From: Sciurus carolinensis
Taxonomy: Eukaryota; Chordata; Mammalia; Rodentia; Sciuridae
Assembly: GCF_902686445.1 (NCBI RefSeq)
Contig: NC_062221.1
Coordinates: forward strand, 33,620,575 to 33,684,574
Length of the DNA stretch: 64,000 nucleotides
Direction: 5' to 3'
In this document: in pieces, positions 45,963-57,663 of the stretch
How positions within the stretch are numbered: position 1 is the stretch's first letter
Layout of the letters: each line of letters opens with the position of its first letter
Notes under the pieces: generated by a model
The model's input: the letters and a program-made list of their open reading frames with translations, nothing else
Databases searched by the model: none
Told to the model about the DNA's origin: nothing
Translations under genes and position numbers: made by a program

Positions 45963-46905
45963 CTTAAAAATAAATGAAAGGAAAATGGGTCATAATCAGG
46001 GTTACGTGAACATGTTGATGAAAATATGTGGTGAAAACACCATTGAAGTACAAGCCACTGTGTTAAAGTTGTAGTTTGGATAGTTTGGGAAGATGTAAAG
46101 ATTTAAATAGTTATACTTTGCCTTGGTTAGAAAAGATTTCGGCAAATTCGTTCTGGAATTCCAATCCCCTTGGAAATTTCATATATACAAAGTTTAGATC
46201 ATTAGATGTTAGGAATTTTCACATTTTCACAGTCTCCTGTGTTTTATAGGGACTTCTTAAGTGAGCATTTCACTCAGATAGAAAGTTTTCCAAGAGGGTC
46301 ATTTAGTTCCCAACTATCCTTAGTATACTTTTCCATTTTTAAATATTAGCACAAAAATAAAATAGTTTGATTAGACACAGGAAGTGGTACTCTAATACAG
46401 AATGTACCTAATCTGTGCTCCCTACAACTCGTCCACTGACTGTTGTTTGTGGACCTTATGACTCAGGTCCCTAACCCAAATGCTGCAGTAGAGAGCAGGC
46501 TGGTCTCTTTGAATTACTACATGTTGAATATAATAGCTGTGCTTAGCCCTGAGTTACTCCATTTTTTAAGGCAGCAATTTCACTTAGCTACTCCATTCTG
46601 AGTACAAGTGCTAAGATAGAAAGACTTGGTAACTTGGAGTAAATAGAGAGATATTGGGTATACAATATCTTTTCGAATGTATGAAAAGAATAATCGTCAG
46701 CTACACAGCACAGTCATAGGGCACAAACTGAAAAATAATCATGCTTATAAAAATGACTACCTGTGAATTTATTGAATTCACTCAGAAACACAGGGATGCA
46801 TGGATGTGTCAGACCCACATCAGAAAATCTAGGCCTATGAGCTTATCAAACACAATAGACCACCAAATGATGCAACCCCCTCACCTGACCCCTGTAAAAG
46901 GAGAT
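45963..46905. other. No gene; possible LTR-like stretch at 46400-46700
   Basis: Mostly unassigned. The part around 46430-46620 is GC-richer with repeated 'ctccatttt'-type motifs and could be a degraded LTR. A 101-codon open frame covering 46741-47046 runs through SINE-like sequence and is not considered a gene. Confidence 0.35.
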
Positions 46906-46912
46906 GTACCTA

Positions 46913-47012
46913 AGGCAGTGGTATGGTGGTACACACAAACCTGTCATCTTATGAGACCACCTGGTGAATGTCATGAGGTCAACACAACAAATTTCCAACT
47001 CTGCCTCAGGGC
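46913..47012 (+). mobile_element. B1-like SINE fragment
   Basis: 'ggcagtggtatggtggtaca' then 'cacaaacctgtcatcttatg' and 'tgtcatgaggtcaacacaac' resembles the B1 left half; diverged and truncated. Confidence 0.45.
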
Positions 47013-47033
47013 CTTTAGTCCAGCTGAATTTAT

Positions 47034-47470
47034 GTTATGGTTTTGATATGATATATTCCTTAAAAGTTCACTTGTGAGAAAATGAAAGAATGTTCAGAGA
47101 TAAAATGAGTAGGTTATGAGAACTGCAATGTAATTGGATTATTCTACTGATGTGGATTAACTGGGTGTTAACTGTAGGCAGGTAGAGTATGTCTGGAGGA
47201 AGTAGTCCTTGCTGGTATTCCCTTGGGGTTTATATTGTATCCCTGGTGAGCAAAGCTCTCTCTTGCTTCCTAGTTACCATATCCTGCACAACTTTCCTCT
47301 GCTGTGTCCTCTGCCGTGATGTTCTGCCTCACCTCAGGCTCACAGCAGTGGAATCAGCTGTCTGTGAACTGAGATCTCTAAAACCCTTAGCCAAAAATAA
47401 ACTTTTCCTACTATATGTTGTTTTTGTCAGACATTTCAGTCACCACAGCAAAAAAGCTGAGTAAAACACT
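47034..47470 (+). mobile_element. MaLR-type LTR
   Basis: 'tatggttttgatatgatata' followed by 'ttccttaaaagttcacttgt', 'gaatgttcagagataaaatg', 'gtggattaactgggtgttaa', 'gcaggtagagtatgtctgga', 'caaaaataaacttttcctac' and the terminal 'gtcaccacagcaaaaaagct' form a nearly complete MaLR LTR, among the better preserved LTRs in the window. Confidence 0.8.
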
Positions 47471-49910
47471 TTGTTAAGGGCGTAGATCACTCAGAAAAAC
47501 TGTAGACCTGGCAGTTCTTCAATTCCCAGCCAATGGAAATTTAAGATAGAAGATTGCTTCTAGAGCAGATTCTCAGGGAAATAAATAAATTAAGTTAAGT
47601 TAAATTAAACTAAGGTTATTTCTTACAGGGTTTTTATAGTTTAGTCAAGGAAAACTTGTTTTGCAAAGAATAATGTTCTCTTGAAACCTAAACTCATTGG
47701 TCTTTAAATCCAGCTTGAGAAACGACCTTATTGGTCTTATGTTCATCTTCTTCCTGATGAAAAAGTGTGTCAAACAGACAGTAACATTGTCACTTAATAA
47801 GGCTGGTTCTGTCCAGCTTACAAGATTTTACATCTGATAAGACCAGGGAAGGGTTACTTAAGTTGTACTTATTCCAAGGAAAATATTTGGAAGGTTGACA
47901 AAAAGAATTCAGTGTTAAGATGCAATGAATACCTATTTTACTATGACTATTATGGGAATTTCTGAGTGGAAGTTTAAAAAGACATTCTGAGAAGTGGTTT
48001 CGAGTTGGATTTTGAACAGTTACCGTGAAGATGTTGACTTCTAAGACTTCTAAGTTGACTTCTTATGACTGCTGATTGTTATTTCTTTGACCCCCCAGAA
48101 ATCCACAGTAAATAACCTATTACTCAAGTAACGTTGTTTATTAAACTCACTTTAATAAGACCATCTTGAAAAAGCTTTAATAATCCTGAGAAAAAGTTGG
48201 TTGGTCTTGGGAAAATAATTATACTTTTTGAGTCTATGCTCAAATGTTTTGAGAAGATTCACAGCAAGAAACATTAGAATAAGGCAAGAATCGACAATGT
48301 AATAATTTAGGATTGATGGACCCTATGAGGCGAAGATTACAAAGAAAGTATTAAGTAAATTGAATGTGAGTTGTTTAATCAACTTAGCTTTCTATTCTTT
48401 CAATTGGAAGGATTTTTGTCCAGATATTAGAGAGTGATTTGCTGGCAATGAAAATAAATATTGTTTTTTTAAGTATTAAATGCTGTGTTCCTTTAAATTT
48501 AACTAAGAAAAGCTTAACAAGGTGCCCAAATTATTCGATATTATTCTTTTTAGGTAAATTTTTAAAATACACAGTTTTCACCAAATACTTGTTAAAAACT
48601 GTTAATTGTGTAGCCCTAACATGAGGACATATCTATGTGGCTTTAAGCATTTTAGAAGGAATAAGATGAACTATTAAATGGATTTATTTCTCTAAAGTAC
48701 GTAGGATTGGGAATTGTGAGAGATCTTTATGCACCATTCTTATAATAAGAATGAAAAAAGTTGAAAATAACAAATCTCAAAACCACACACAAAAAGAAAT
48801 AAATATAGGAAAGGTAAATTATATATTTAGAAGCAAGACAAAAATAAAGGTTTTTGTCCTTTTATCCAAACCTTCATTTACAAGGACACTTTCAAAACTG
48901 GGAAGGTTTTCAGTAGCTCTACCCATTAATTAATAATCCATTAGTAAAAGAATCGATTTTGAATTTGCATAGACAAATGACATAGAAGCATAAGTGAGGG
49001 ATTTTATAGGACATATTGTCATGTCAAAATGCTGTGCATTCACTTTAAAATACATATAGTCCAGATAAGGTTGTTAAATAATTGGAAACACAAAAGGCCA
49101 CATATTGAATTATCACATCTTAAAAAAGAGGAACACCTACCATTTTGTTGTTTCTCTTTTTAACTTGTACTTGAAGCAATAAAACTTGAATCAGGAAATT
49201 CTATTTTTTTAAACAAGAACCTTCACAGAAAAGTGTTCAGCAATTAGCTCATGGTAGTTTCAGATGCTGGATTGATTCCCAAGTCTTCTGTCCTTTGGGA
49301 AATTTAGATTATAAAATTCAAAGACTGACCTTGGTTCTGATTTTATAAAGAATATTATATTCAGTTCGGCCTTCACAATCTAGATTGGAAGAAGATGAAA
49401 GGATTTGCTGAAATTGAACACTATGCCTACAGTCCAAGGAAGAAAGAAAAAAATGCTAAACTTACAGCATCATAAATTAAACATGAGATACATGCTAATA
49501 GTGTAATCCGAAGGCACCAGATTTACTGCATTATGTGAAAGTGTAGTTTAGGTTAGTTTAATGGTAAGACAGTGAACAGCTTGGATAGAAAAAATATACA
49601 CATTTTTAAAAAATTTTGCAATTCTACATTGTATGAAACTGTTGCAAATGAATTAAATTTCTACATAAAATGTAGCAAAAAATCAGAATTTTAGATCTGA
49701 TTAAATGATTTTGTATGTGTTTGCAAGCACTGTAAACTCAATTTTGTCTTCATAACAAATTTTATAAAAGGTCATTTCAAAAATATGCTTATGTGCCTAA
49801 TTATTTAAAAATAATTCTAGGAAAAGTTACCAATTACTTACATTAAGGAGGGCATCTTCAATTGACAGTCCTTTGACTAACTTAAGAAAAGTCACGTTAT
49901 TTAGGTTAAA
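47471..49910. other. No gene or assigned repeat over about 2.4 kb
   Basis: Contains a (TTAAG/TTAAA)n patch at 47586-47618. Otherwise anonymous; open frames at 48439-48624 and 48751-48933 are short and Lys/Asn/Ile-rich, as expected from AT-rich DNA. Confidence 0.4.
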
Positions 49911-49918
49911 AGATTGGC

Positions 49919-49997
49919 AGGACTGGGGATACTGCTCAGTGGTAGAGATAATATCTACCAGGGTCCAGGTTCAATCTGCTGCACGTCAGGGGCAGGG
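49919..49997 (+). mobile_element. ID SINE, sense, diverged
   Basis: 'caggactggggatactgctc' followed by 'agtggtagagataatatcta', 'ccagggtccaggttcaatct' is an ID body in which the A box (tgctcagtggtagag) is readable. The end is replaced by a G-rich 'gtcaggggcaggg'. Confidence 0.75.
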
Positions 49998-51175
49998 AAA
50001 GGAGTGGCAGATCTAACCAAACTGATTCTTTTTTACAGTTAAAAATACTTAAAATTCAAATTTATAAAATATGCCATTAAGATTGAAGTTTCTTAAGAAA
50101 TAAAAGTCAGAAAAACAAAAACATGGTATGGTAGACAAGGTAAACCTCTTTTCAGTTTAGTAAGAAAAGCATCATTTGTCCCATGCTGAGGAAACAGGCT
50201 TTTTGTCATCTTTAGGTGTCAAGCACAAAGATGCTTCTGTCATCTTTGTCGCATTTACCATTGATTAATGTTTTTACTTATTAAATTCATTGTCAAAATT
50301 TCTTCTTTTGAAGAGAGGTGAAAGGGCACCATCTGGGTCCCACATCCTACCTTTCTTTTAAGGACAGCTCTGTCCACATTCAGGCTTTGTGATGCCAATA
50401 GTTGATACTAAAAGTTGGAAATCTGCTTTACTTCATTAATTATCATGAACTTCAATGTTTTTCAGATTAAAACATATTCTTCACTTGAAAAATGTTTTGT
50501 TGAAGTTTCTGTGTAAACACAGCTTGGTTGTAGCAAGAGAGTAGTGTGTGATCACAGGATGATAGTGTTATAAGAATTACATATTCATCCCCCGATGTTT
50601 GGATGTAAATGAATCCAGAATCATAAAAGCCAAATGCTGAGAATCCAAACAAACAATGTCAAAGTCAATTTTCTAGGAATGACAAATTGGACTTTGATTT
50701 ATTCGATGCTGTGTCGTTCCATTTTTTTGAAGTGTTCAGCACTGTGACAGGATAATTTAGAAAAATAAGTTGTTTTCTACTTATCAGCTCTAGGTGTTTT
50801 CCTTATCCATTCCAAGGCAGACGATAGACATGCACACATGAGCTCCTGCCTGAGGGTCTATCATAACTCAGACCTGAAGGTAGAAACTGAAGAAAATTTC
50901 CTCAACCCTCAATCTTCATTCAGGTTTCTTTTATTTTTTCTTTCTTTCTTTATTTCTTTTTTTTGAAAACCTATGATTATTTATTAAAGTAATACATATT
51001 TAACGAGTGTTTAGTAAATTCTTAATGATTGTAGGGACAGAGGTATAGCAATGAAAAGAAGACCAGACAAATAGGTTGCCAGAGAAATAAATAATAAAAA
51101 TGTAGGCAGTAAATTACTAAGAAAAAAATAAGAGAAACTCTTCATATATAATCCACATCTTTCTTATTTAATTTG
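49998..51175. other. No assigned gene; relatively complex sequence at 50150-50800
   Basis: The piece 50150-50800 is less repetitive and slightly GC-richer than most of the window and holds a 61-codon minus-strand frame (50467-50652). I saw no motif or splice pattern that supports it. (TTTC)n is at 50930-50966. Confidence 0.4.
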
Positions 51176-51179
51176 GCAA

Positions 51180-51390
51180 ATTAGTGGCAATGATTTTAGT
51201 AACCGTTTATGTACTAAGTTTTAACTGTATGTCATGTATTGGGTTATACTGTTTTACATACCAGTTTTATGCAATTTTCATGATGATACTAGGATCATTT
51301 CAGTTTTACTACTGAGATAAATATGAAACTTTGAGAGTTATTGAACTAAAATTTCAGTTCAAAATCTGCCTGGTCTCAGAAAGAATAAAA
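51180..51390 (+). mobile_element. MIR SINE
   Basis: 'ttatgtactaagttttaact' with 'gtatgtcatgtattgggtta', 'ttatgcaattttcatgatga', 'cagttttactactgagataa' and 'ctgcctggtctcag' in MIR order. Confidence 0.65.
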
Positions 51391-51720
51391 AGTATTATTG
51401 AACTATTATATATGTATGTAAACATAATCAAAAAAGCAAGAGAAAACATTAATGTTATTAGAACAGTAAAGTAATGCCTCTAATTTTAATGACCTTTACG
51501 ATGTCTAAAGAAAATTAAAAAAAAAAGAAAAAGAAAACAGAATACTCTCACAAAGAGAAATTTAAAGAAATGAGAGCATCAAGTACAGATGCAGAAATGA
51601 CCTCAGGTAATGTCCATTTTTAAAATTTTTCTCAAAACTTGGAAGTCCAAGTGAGAAGAGTTCCATAATCCTGTCATCTGTAGTGACACTAGGACATTGA
51701 AATCATCAGGTTTTGTAAAC

Positions 51721-51975
51721 TTATGGAGTATGCAACATAAATACTTGATAACACTTTGATCCAAAATCAGAGGTGCCACTGTTAAAGAGGCCTGAACATT
51801 CAGAAAGGGTTACAACAGAAGCCTCTGGTGTAGACTGATGACAGGGTGGCTCCTCAGTGTGTCCTAGACGGTGTGAGATCCCTGAAGTCGTCACTTCTTC
51901 CTGTTGGTGGAGGGGTGTCTCTTCAAAGACTGACATTGAATTTCTAACTACCACATTAGATGAGTTAATTTCTGC
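51721..51975 (-). CDS. Candidate terminal exon of an unidentified gene (unproven)
   Basis: On the minus strand a good splice acceptor (pyrimidine-rich run ending 'actttcaaatgcag', AG at 51976-51977) is followed by an open frame to a TAA at 51721. The frame enters in phase 1 and gives about 83 residues rich in Ser/Thr/Glu/His with few of the Lys/Asn/Ile codons that mark chance frames here; the end reads ...FGSKCYQVFMLHTP. No domain or family is recognised. No repeat covers the segment, and no upstream exon or strong poly(A) signal was found. The plus strand of the same DNA also shows a donor-like 'gaaagtaagt' at 51979-51988 and an open stretch before it, so strand is uncertain. It may be a real last exon, a pseudoexon or chance. 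Confidence 0.25.
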   Translation of the reverse strand, partial: AEINSSNVVVRNSMSVFEETPLHQQEEVTTSGISHRLGHTEEPPCHQSTPEASVVTLSECSGLFNSGTSDFGSKCYQVFMLHTP

Positions 51976-51989
51976 ATTTGAAAGTAAGT

Positions 51990-52635
51990 AAAAGAAATAT
52001 GGTGTTTTTGCTTTTGTAATGGTAAAAAATTCAATTTTTCTGATTATGGAGGTTTCAACATCAAATGATGAGTTATACTTTTAGAGTAGTGAATCATTTT
52101 ATAGGAAACTAAATTATATCCCCAGTAATTGGAGGCCATTAATTTTGAAGAACTGGCCATGACCCTGATAGATGACTTACTTCGTAGGTGTTATGAGTAG
52201 AGGAATAAGAGTGAATTATGACTAGGTTCTGAAACATCACTGTATAAAGCACTGTAAGCCTGGTGGGCACAGAGTGCTCCACATACTTCTAAGCAAGAAT
52301 GAGGCCACGGTAAATTTGGTGTCATAGCTATCTGATAAGGTCTGCTTGGTGATTCCCAGTAGACTATCAAGGAAAGGAGGGGCAAGGATGAAGCAATTTA
52401 AATTTTCTCTTATATACTAAATTGAAAGTAAACAAATAAGCAAACAAAAACCTCAACTCTTCCAGGAAATGGATAGAAATCTCAAGCTTAGTATTGCCAA
52501 TGTTCTGGAAGAAAAGTCCACCTTTTCCTTTGTGGGATATAGTCATTCATGACAGAGGCTCATAATCAAGTCCATAAAGAAAACTGCAATACCATGCAAA
52601 TGCCAGAATTGGTGATGACTTATAGAAATAAACTT
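51990..52635. other. No gene or assigned repeat
   Basis: A 64-codon minus-strand frame (52191-52385) has unremarkable composition apart from several Cys/His. No splice signals or motif convinced me. Confidence 0.35.
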
Positions 52636-52639
52636 TAGA

Positions 52640-52795
52640 TTACATAGAGGGAAATGAGAGGGAAGGGGGAGAGTGAAAAATGGTGGAACGAGACAGACAT
52701 CATTACCCTATGTACATATATGATTACACGAATGGTATGAATCTACATCATACACAACTGTAGAAATGAAATGATGTACCCCCAAAACAAAAATG
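52640..52795 (+). mobile_element. L1 3' UTR stub, sense, strongly 5'-truncated
   Basis: 'gagggaaggggg' purine block, 'ggtggaacgagacagacatc', 'attaccctatgtacatatat', 'gattacacgaatggtatgaa' and 'tgatgtacccccaaaac' match the 3' UTR of the squirrel L1s at 40.7 and 58.4 kb. Confidence 0.8.
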
Positions 52796-52799
52796 TTCA

Positions 52800-53435
52800 A
52801 CAAGAGTGGCTAACTACCTGAAAACTTTAAAATATACTTTTTTGATATTCAATAAACTTGAGAGAAGTTTTGGTTCATTTCTTGAAGATTTATCAGAAAC
52901 TGGAATAAATTGAATTATATTTAATTTTGACATTAGAGAATTATGGAGGACATGGGATCTGGGTGTTTTAGACTAATGAATATGAATCCCACATAAAACA
53001 TATGTGTCTTCAGATAATACTGAGTACAACAGTCCACTTCATGCTCCATTTTATTAAAATGTTGTCTTTTGCTCCTTCCAAATATTGAAGCTAGTAAAAG
53101 AAAAAAATATACCTTTTCTGAGTAACTATGCCATGACCCTCTTCAGGAACATTAGAAATTGCCCTACCCATAAAGACTGGTCATGAAATTTCAAGATTTG
53201 AAGTTATTTATAACTCCTCTAAAGCCCAATGCTTAAGTGACTGAATGTAAAACTGTTGTTTATTTTTCTGGCTATTTGAAAGCATACCAAATCCAAGGAA
53301 AACAGCTTCAAACTACAAGATACTTGCTCTGGGTTATTTAATAAAGATTATTTTCATCACCTTGTTTTTTTTCTACAATATTTCTTTTAAAATATACACT
53401 CTTATATTTTAAAATATATCTACTTAAAGGTCTGA
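52800..53435. other. No gene or assigned repeat
   Basis: AT-rich anonymous DNA. Confidence 0.35.
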
Positions 53436-53438
53436 CCA

Positions 53439-53554
53439 TAAGCTGAGCACAGTGCTACACACCTGTAGTCCCAACTAATGGGGAAGCTCAGACAAGAGGA
53501 TCACTTGACCTATGAGTTCAAAAACAACCTTTTCAATATGGCAAAACCCTATCA
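53439..53554 (+). mobile_element. B1-like monomer SINE (7SL-derived)
   Basis: 'agctgagcacagtgctacac' then 'acctgtagtcccaactaatg', 'cttgacctatgagttcaaaa' and 'aatatggcaaaaccctatc' is a B1/FLAM-type monomer without the ID-like half, hence older than the B1-dID copies. A (GT)7 run (53555-53568) replaces its tail. Confidence 0.75.
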
Positions 53555-53569
53555 GTGTGTGTGTGTGTA

Positions 53570-54464
53570 ATTTTTGAAGTCCCAGGAAAGGATGGGGAAA
53601 TGCTGACCAATAGGCACTGAGTGGCAGTTAGAAGCAAGGTATTCTCTTGTACTATTGCACAGTAGGCTGAGTATAGATAATAATGACATGTACTTGTGCA
53701 TTTCAAAAAGAAAAAAAAAAAAACTAAAAGATTTTTGAAAATTTTCACCCAAAAGAAAAGATAAATATTTGAGGAGACAAAGTGCTTTACCTGATTTAAA
53801 CACACCAAATATATACATGTATCAAAGCATGACATAGAACCCAATTAATATGTATTATTTTGTGTTTCTGTGTATCAGTTACAACTTCTAAAAAAATTTA
53901 AAGTATGACTATTCATTATAGGACACAACAGAAACAATTTGATTGAACTAGGATTTTAAGACTATGTCAAGACAGGAAGACATCCTAAAGGCCCCCAGAT
54001 CTAATGCTACTACAAAATTAGTAGTTTTTATCAGAGATTCACCATATATGTTTGGATATAGGGTGATATTTTTTTGTCATGGGAATGAATTAGACTTCAA
54101 ATTTTTCATTTTCAAGACACAAATTCAGTTTGCTTGCACAGACATTTCAATAAAACATATGAAAAACATTCCAATATAACATGAAAAATGAAGATATTTT
54201 ACTATTAAAAATAGGACTTCACAAAACTAGTTTCTTCCTTGAGCAACTGAGTCCATGCTAGTGCCCTGCTTGAAAATGAGAAATAACAGGAAACAGATTT
54301 GGAAGAATCAAAAGCTTCAGATTTGACAGGGTATTTGAAAATACTTTCATAATAATCCAGTGGAAGCATCTAAAGACAGTTGGATAAAGAATATTACAGC
54401 CATGAGTAACAAAGTGAAAATATAATATTGCAAAACATTAGCTCAAAAAACATTACTAAGCAGG

Positions 54465-54465
<1 letters not shown>
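53570..54465. other. No gene or assigned repeat
   Basis: Contains an A-run at about 53707-53721. Open frames on the minus strand here are translations of T-rich DNA. Confidence 0.4.

Positions 54466-54467
<2 letters not shown>

Positions 54468-54527
<60 letters not shown>
54468..54527. repeat. Perfect (GA)30 microsatellite
   Basis: Sixty bases of uninterrupted GA. On the opposite strand this reads as an Ser-Leu repeat in one frame, which is not a protein. Confidence 0.98.
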
Positions 54528-54530
<3 letters not shown>

Positions 54531-54767
54531 TGAAATCCAAAACAGAATCTTTAGAACATTTAGAGGTAGAAGCTTCTGAAAGCAAATGAAAAGGAATGCT
54601 CAGAATGTAATTAGGAAATATCAAAGAATGTCAGAACCTCATAGAAGAAAGTACTTCACAATGGATTATAAAATAATTTAAATTAGATTGTGCATAAAGA
54701 CTACAACTGAATGAGAAAGACATGCAATAAATCTTGAATAACCTTAATGGCAGATAACATAGAGGAA

Positions 54768-55005
54768 AAACCAGGCACAGTGGCACATGCCTGTAATCCT
54801 AGGAACTCAGGAGGCTGAGGTGGGAGGATCACAAGTTCAAGACAAACCTCAGCAATATAGCAAGACCCTAAGCAATTTAGTGAGATTCGGTCTCAAAATA
54901 AAAATGAGCTGGGAATTCAGTTCAGTGGGTAAAGGTCCCTGAGTTCAATCCCCAGTAGAAAAAGAAAATCAAACAAACAAAAAAAAACAAAAACAAAAAC
55001 AAAAA
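54768..55005 (+). mobile_element. B1-dID SINE, full length
   Basis: B1 half 'aaccaggcacagtggcacat', 'gcctgtaatcctaggaactc', 'aggaggctgaggtgggagga', joint 'gaccctaagcaatttagtga', 'gattcggtctcaaaataaaa', ID-like half 'gagctgggaattcagttcag' and 'gttcaatccccag', then a (CAAAAA)n tail. Confidence 0.92.
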
Positions 55006-55470
55006 CCTGAAATCATAGGCTATTTTAGCTTGAGCAGAGTGGGGGAAAAGTGATAAGAAAGCTGACAAAAGATGAATACACTGAATTCATTAGAATTAAA
55101 ACAGAGATGATTAGGGAGTTTTATATTGAAAGCAGTGGCTGGATGCATAGCTGGCTGTAGTGGCTTAAAAATAAACTGTCAGTTAAAGAAAAAAAAAAAA
55201 GAAGAAGAAGAAGAAAAGAAAAAATGGAGAGCAGAGACAGAAAACATAATGAATTCTTTAAATGAGGTTGCTGTGTATATAAGCAGCATCCTCAGTGTTT
55301 TGAAATAGATAACTGCTTATTCAATTATGGTTCTAAATTTCAATCCACTTGTTGATGATGGTCTTCATCTAGGACAGTGAAATTCTTCCATCTTACTTCC
55401 TTTTTAGGACCTTTCCTTTCCTCCTTCTTTTCCTGTTCCTTTCCTTCCTTCCTTTCATTTTCCTTCATTT
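55006..55470. other. No gene; (GAA)n and CT-rich tracts
   Basis: An A-run with (GAA)5 at about 55188-55215, and a CCTTT-rich pyrimidine tract at 55395-55470 directly before the L1 3' end. No target duplication for the L1 could be recognised because of this tract. Confidence 0.5.
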
Positions 55471-57350
55471 TTTAAAAAGGTTCTTTTTAGTTTTACCTAA
55501 CATTAGGATTCATTTTAACATAATTATAAAATTTAACATAGAATTTGTTCTAATTCAGTCCCTAGTTCCTCCCTTTCCCTATCCCTATCCTTCTTCCCTC
55601 CCCTGTTCCCTTCCCTCTATTCTACTGATCTTTCTGCTACTTACAGCTTTTTTTCCTTTAAAATTAGCGTCTTGTGCACATACACGATGGCGAGATTCAC
55701 TGTGACATACTCAAATCTGTACATAGGAAGAGTCATCCACTGTCTTTCTCCCTTCCCTTAATTCCCCTTCATCTACACCACTGATTTTTCTTCTGTGTGT
55801 GTTTTCTTTTTTTAATTTCACTCTTTATTTCATATTATCTTCTGCATATCAGAGTAAATATTCTACCTTTGACTTTTGGGGATTGACTTATTTTACTTGA
55901 CACAATAGCCTTCAGTGCCATCCATTTACCAGCAAGTGCTATAAAGTAATTATTTATGACAGTAATACTCCATTGTGTATATTACCACATTTTCTTTATC
56001 CATTCATCTGTTGAAGGGCATCTAGGTTGTTTCTTAACTTGCCCATTGTGAATTGTGCTGCTATAAACATTGATGTGGCTGTGTCACTATAGTATGCTGA
56101 TTTTAAATCCTTTGGGTAGGATTTAAGAGGATAGCTGGGTCATATGTTCAATTCCTAGTTTTTTCAGGAATCTCCATACTGCTTTCCAGAGTGGTTGCAC
56201 TAATTTTCACTCCCACCAACAATGTATGAGTGTACTTTTTCTTCCATATCCTTGTCAACATTTATTGTTAATTATATTCTTGATAATTGTCATTCTGACG
56301 GGAGTGAGATGAAATTTCAGTGTAGTTTTAATTAGCATTTCCCTGATTACTAGAGATGTTGACTGGATTTCTTCTTTTGAGAAGTATCCGTTTAGTTCTT
56401 TTGCCTATTAATTGATTTTTTTTTCTGTTAAGTTTTTTGGTTCTTTTGTATATCCTGGATATTAATGAAGGTAGGAAGATCTTTTCCCATTCTATAGGCT
56501 CTCTCTTCATGCTCTTGATTGTTTCCTTTGCTGTAAAAATTCCTTTTAGTTTGCAACATCCCACTTATTGATTTTTTAAATTTTATTTTTCTGTGTTAGG
56601 AGTCTTGTCTTAAAAAGACAATTTCCTATCTTCTTAAGAAGTTATTTCCTGAGCCAACATGTTGGAGAGTTGGGTGTACATTTTCTACTAGCAGGTATAC
56701 GGTTTCCGGTTTAATTCCTATGTCTTTGACCCACTTTGAGATGATTTTTATGCAGAGTGAGAGGGATGAAATTTTAATCTACTACATATGGATTACTAGT
56801 TTTCCTAGCACTGTTTGTATAAAAACAGTATCTTGTCTCCAACGTGTTTTTAGCACTTTCGTCTACTATCAGATAATTCTATTTATTTGGGTTGTCTATG
56901 TATCTTCTGTTCTATTTCATTGATCACCTTTCCTGTATTGATGCCAATACCACACTATTTTTGTGACTGTAGTATAATTGAAGTCCAGTATTGTGATGCC
57001 TTCTGCTTTATTTTACTTGTTAAGGATTGCTTTGGCTATTTTGGAACTCTAATTTTTCCAAATGAAGTTCATAACTAGTTTTTCTAGTTCTGTGATGAAA
57101 GTCATTGGAAACTGGAAGGAAACTGCATTGAATTTGTATAGTGCTTTTAATAGCATGGCCATTTTGATAATATTAATTCTGCCTGTTCCAAAACATGGGA
57201 TGTCTAAAGTCTCCTTTAATTTATTTCTTTTGTATTCTATAATTTTCATTGTAGAGGACCTTCACACTTTCGTCTGATTGGTTCCCAAGCATTTATTTAA
57301 ATTTATTTGTTTGATGTTATTATGAATGAGCTAGTTATCCTAATTACTTT

Positions 57351-57369
57351 TTTTTTTTTTTTTTTTTTA
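57351..57369. repeat. Poly(T) expansion in L1
   Basis: About 20 T where the other L1 copies have 'tctctttcag'; likely slippage expansion. Confidence 0.85.
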
Positions 57370-57430
57370 GCAGATTTATCATTGGTGTGTAGGAATGGGA
57401 TTGATTTGGGAGTGTTGATCCTGTACTCTG

Positions 57431-57431
<1 letters not shown>

Positions 57432-57468
<37 letters not shown>

Positions 57469-57663
57469 TACCAGGGATGGAACCCTGGGTCACTCAACCA
57501 CTGAGCCACATCCCCAGCGCTCTTTTGCATTTTATTTAGAGACAGGGTCTCACTGAGTTGCTTAGAGCCTCTCTAAATTGCTGAGGGTGGCTTTGAACTC
57601 CTGATCCTCCCGTCTCAGCCTCCAGAGTCACTGGGATTACAGGTGTGCATCAGTGCACCTGGC
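57432..57663 (-). mobile_element. B1-dID SINE, antisense, inside the L1
   Basis: T36 tail (57432-57467), ID-like end 'gtaccagggatggaaccctg', 'ggtcactcaaccactgagcc', 'acatccccagcgctc', then 'tagagacagggtctcactga', 'cctcagcc'-type block and B1 5' end 'gattacaggtgtgcatcagt', 'gcacctggc'. Flanks 'gatcctgtactctgc' (57417-57431) and 'gaatcctgttatattgc' (57665-57681) are a drifted target duplication of L1 sequence. Confidence 0.92.

Noticed and set aside
46741..47046. 101-codon open frame on the plus strand
   Set aside because: It runs through a B1-like SINE fragment and into a MaLR LTR, has no splice or promoter context, and matches no family that I know.
54394..54624. Ser-Leu repeat protein on the minus strand
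   Set aside because: Direct translation of (GA)30/(CT)30.
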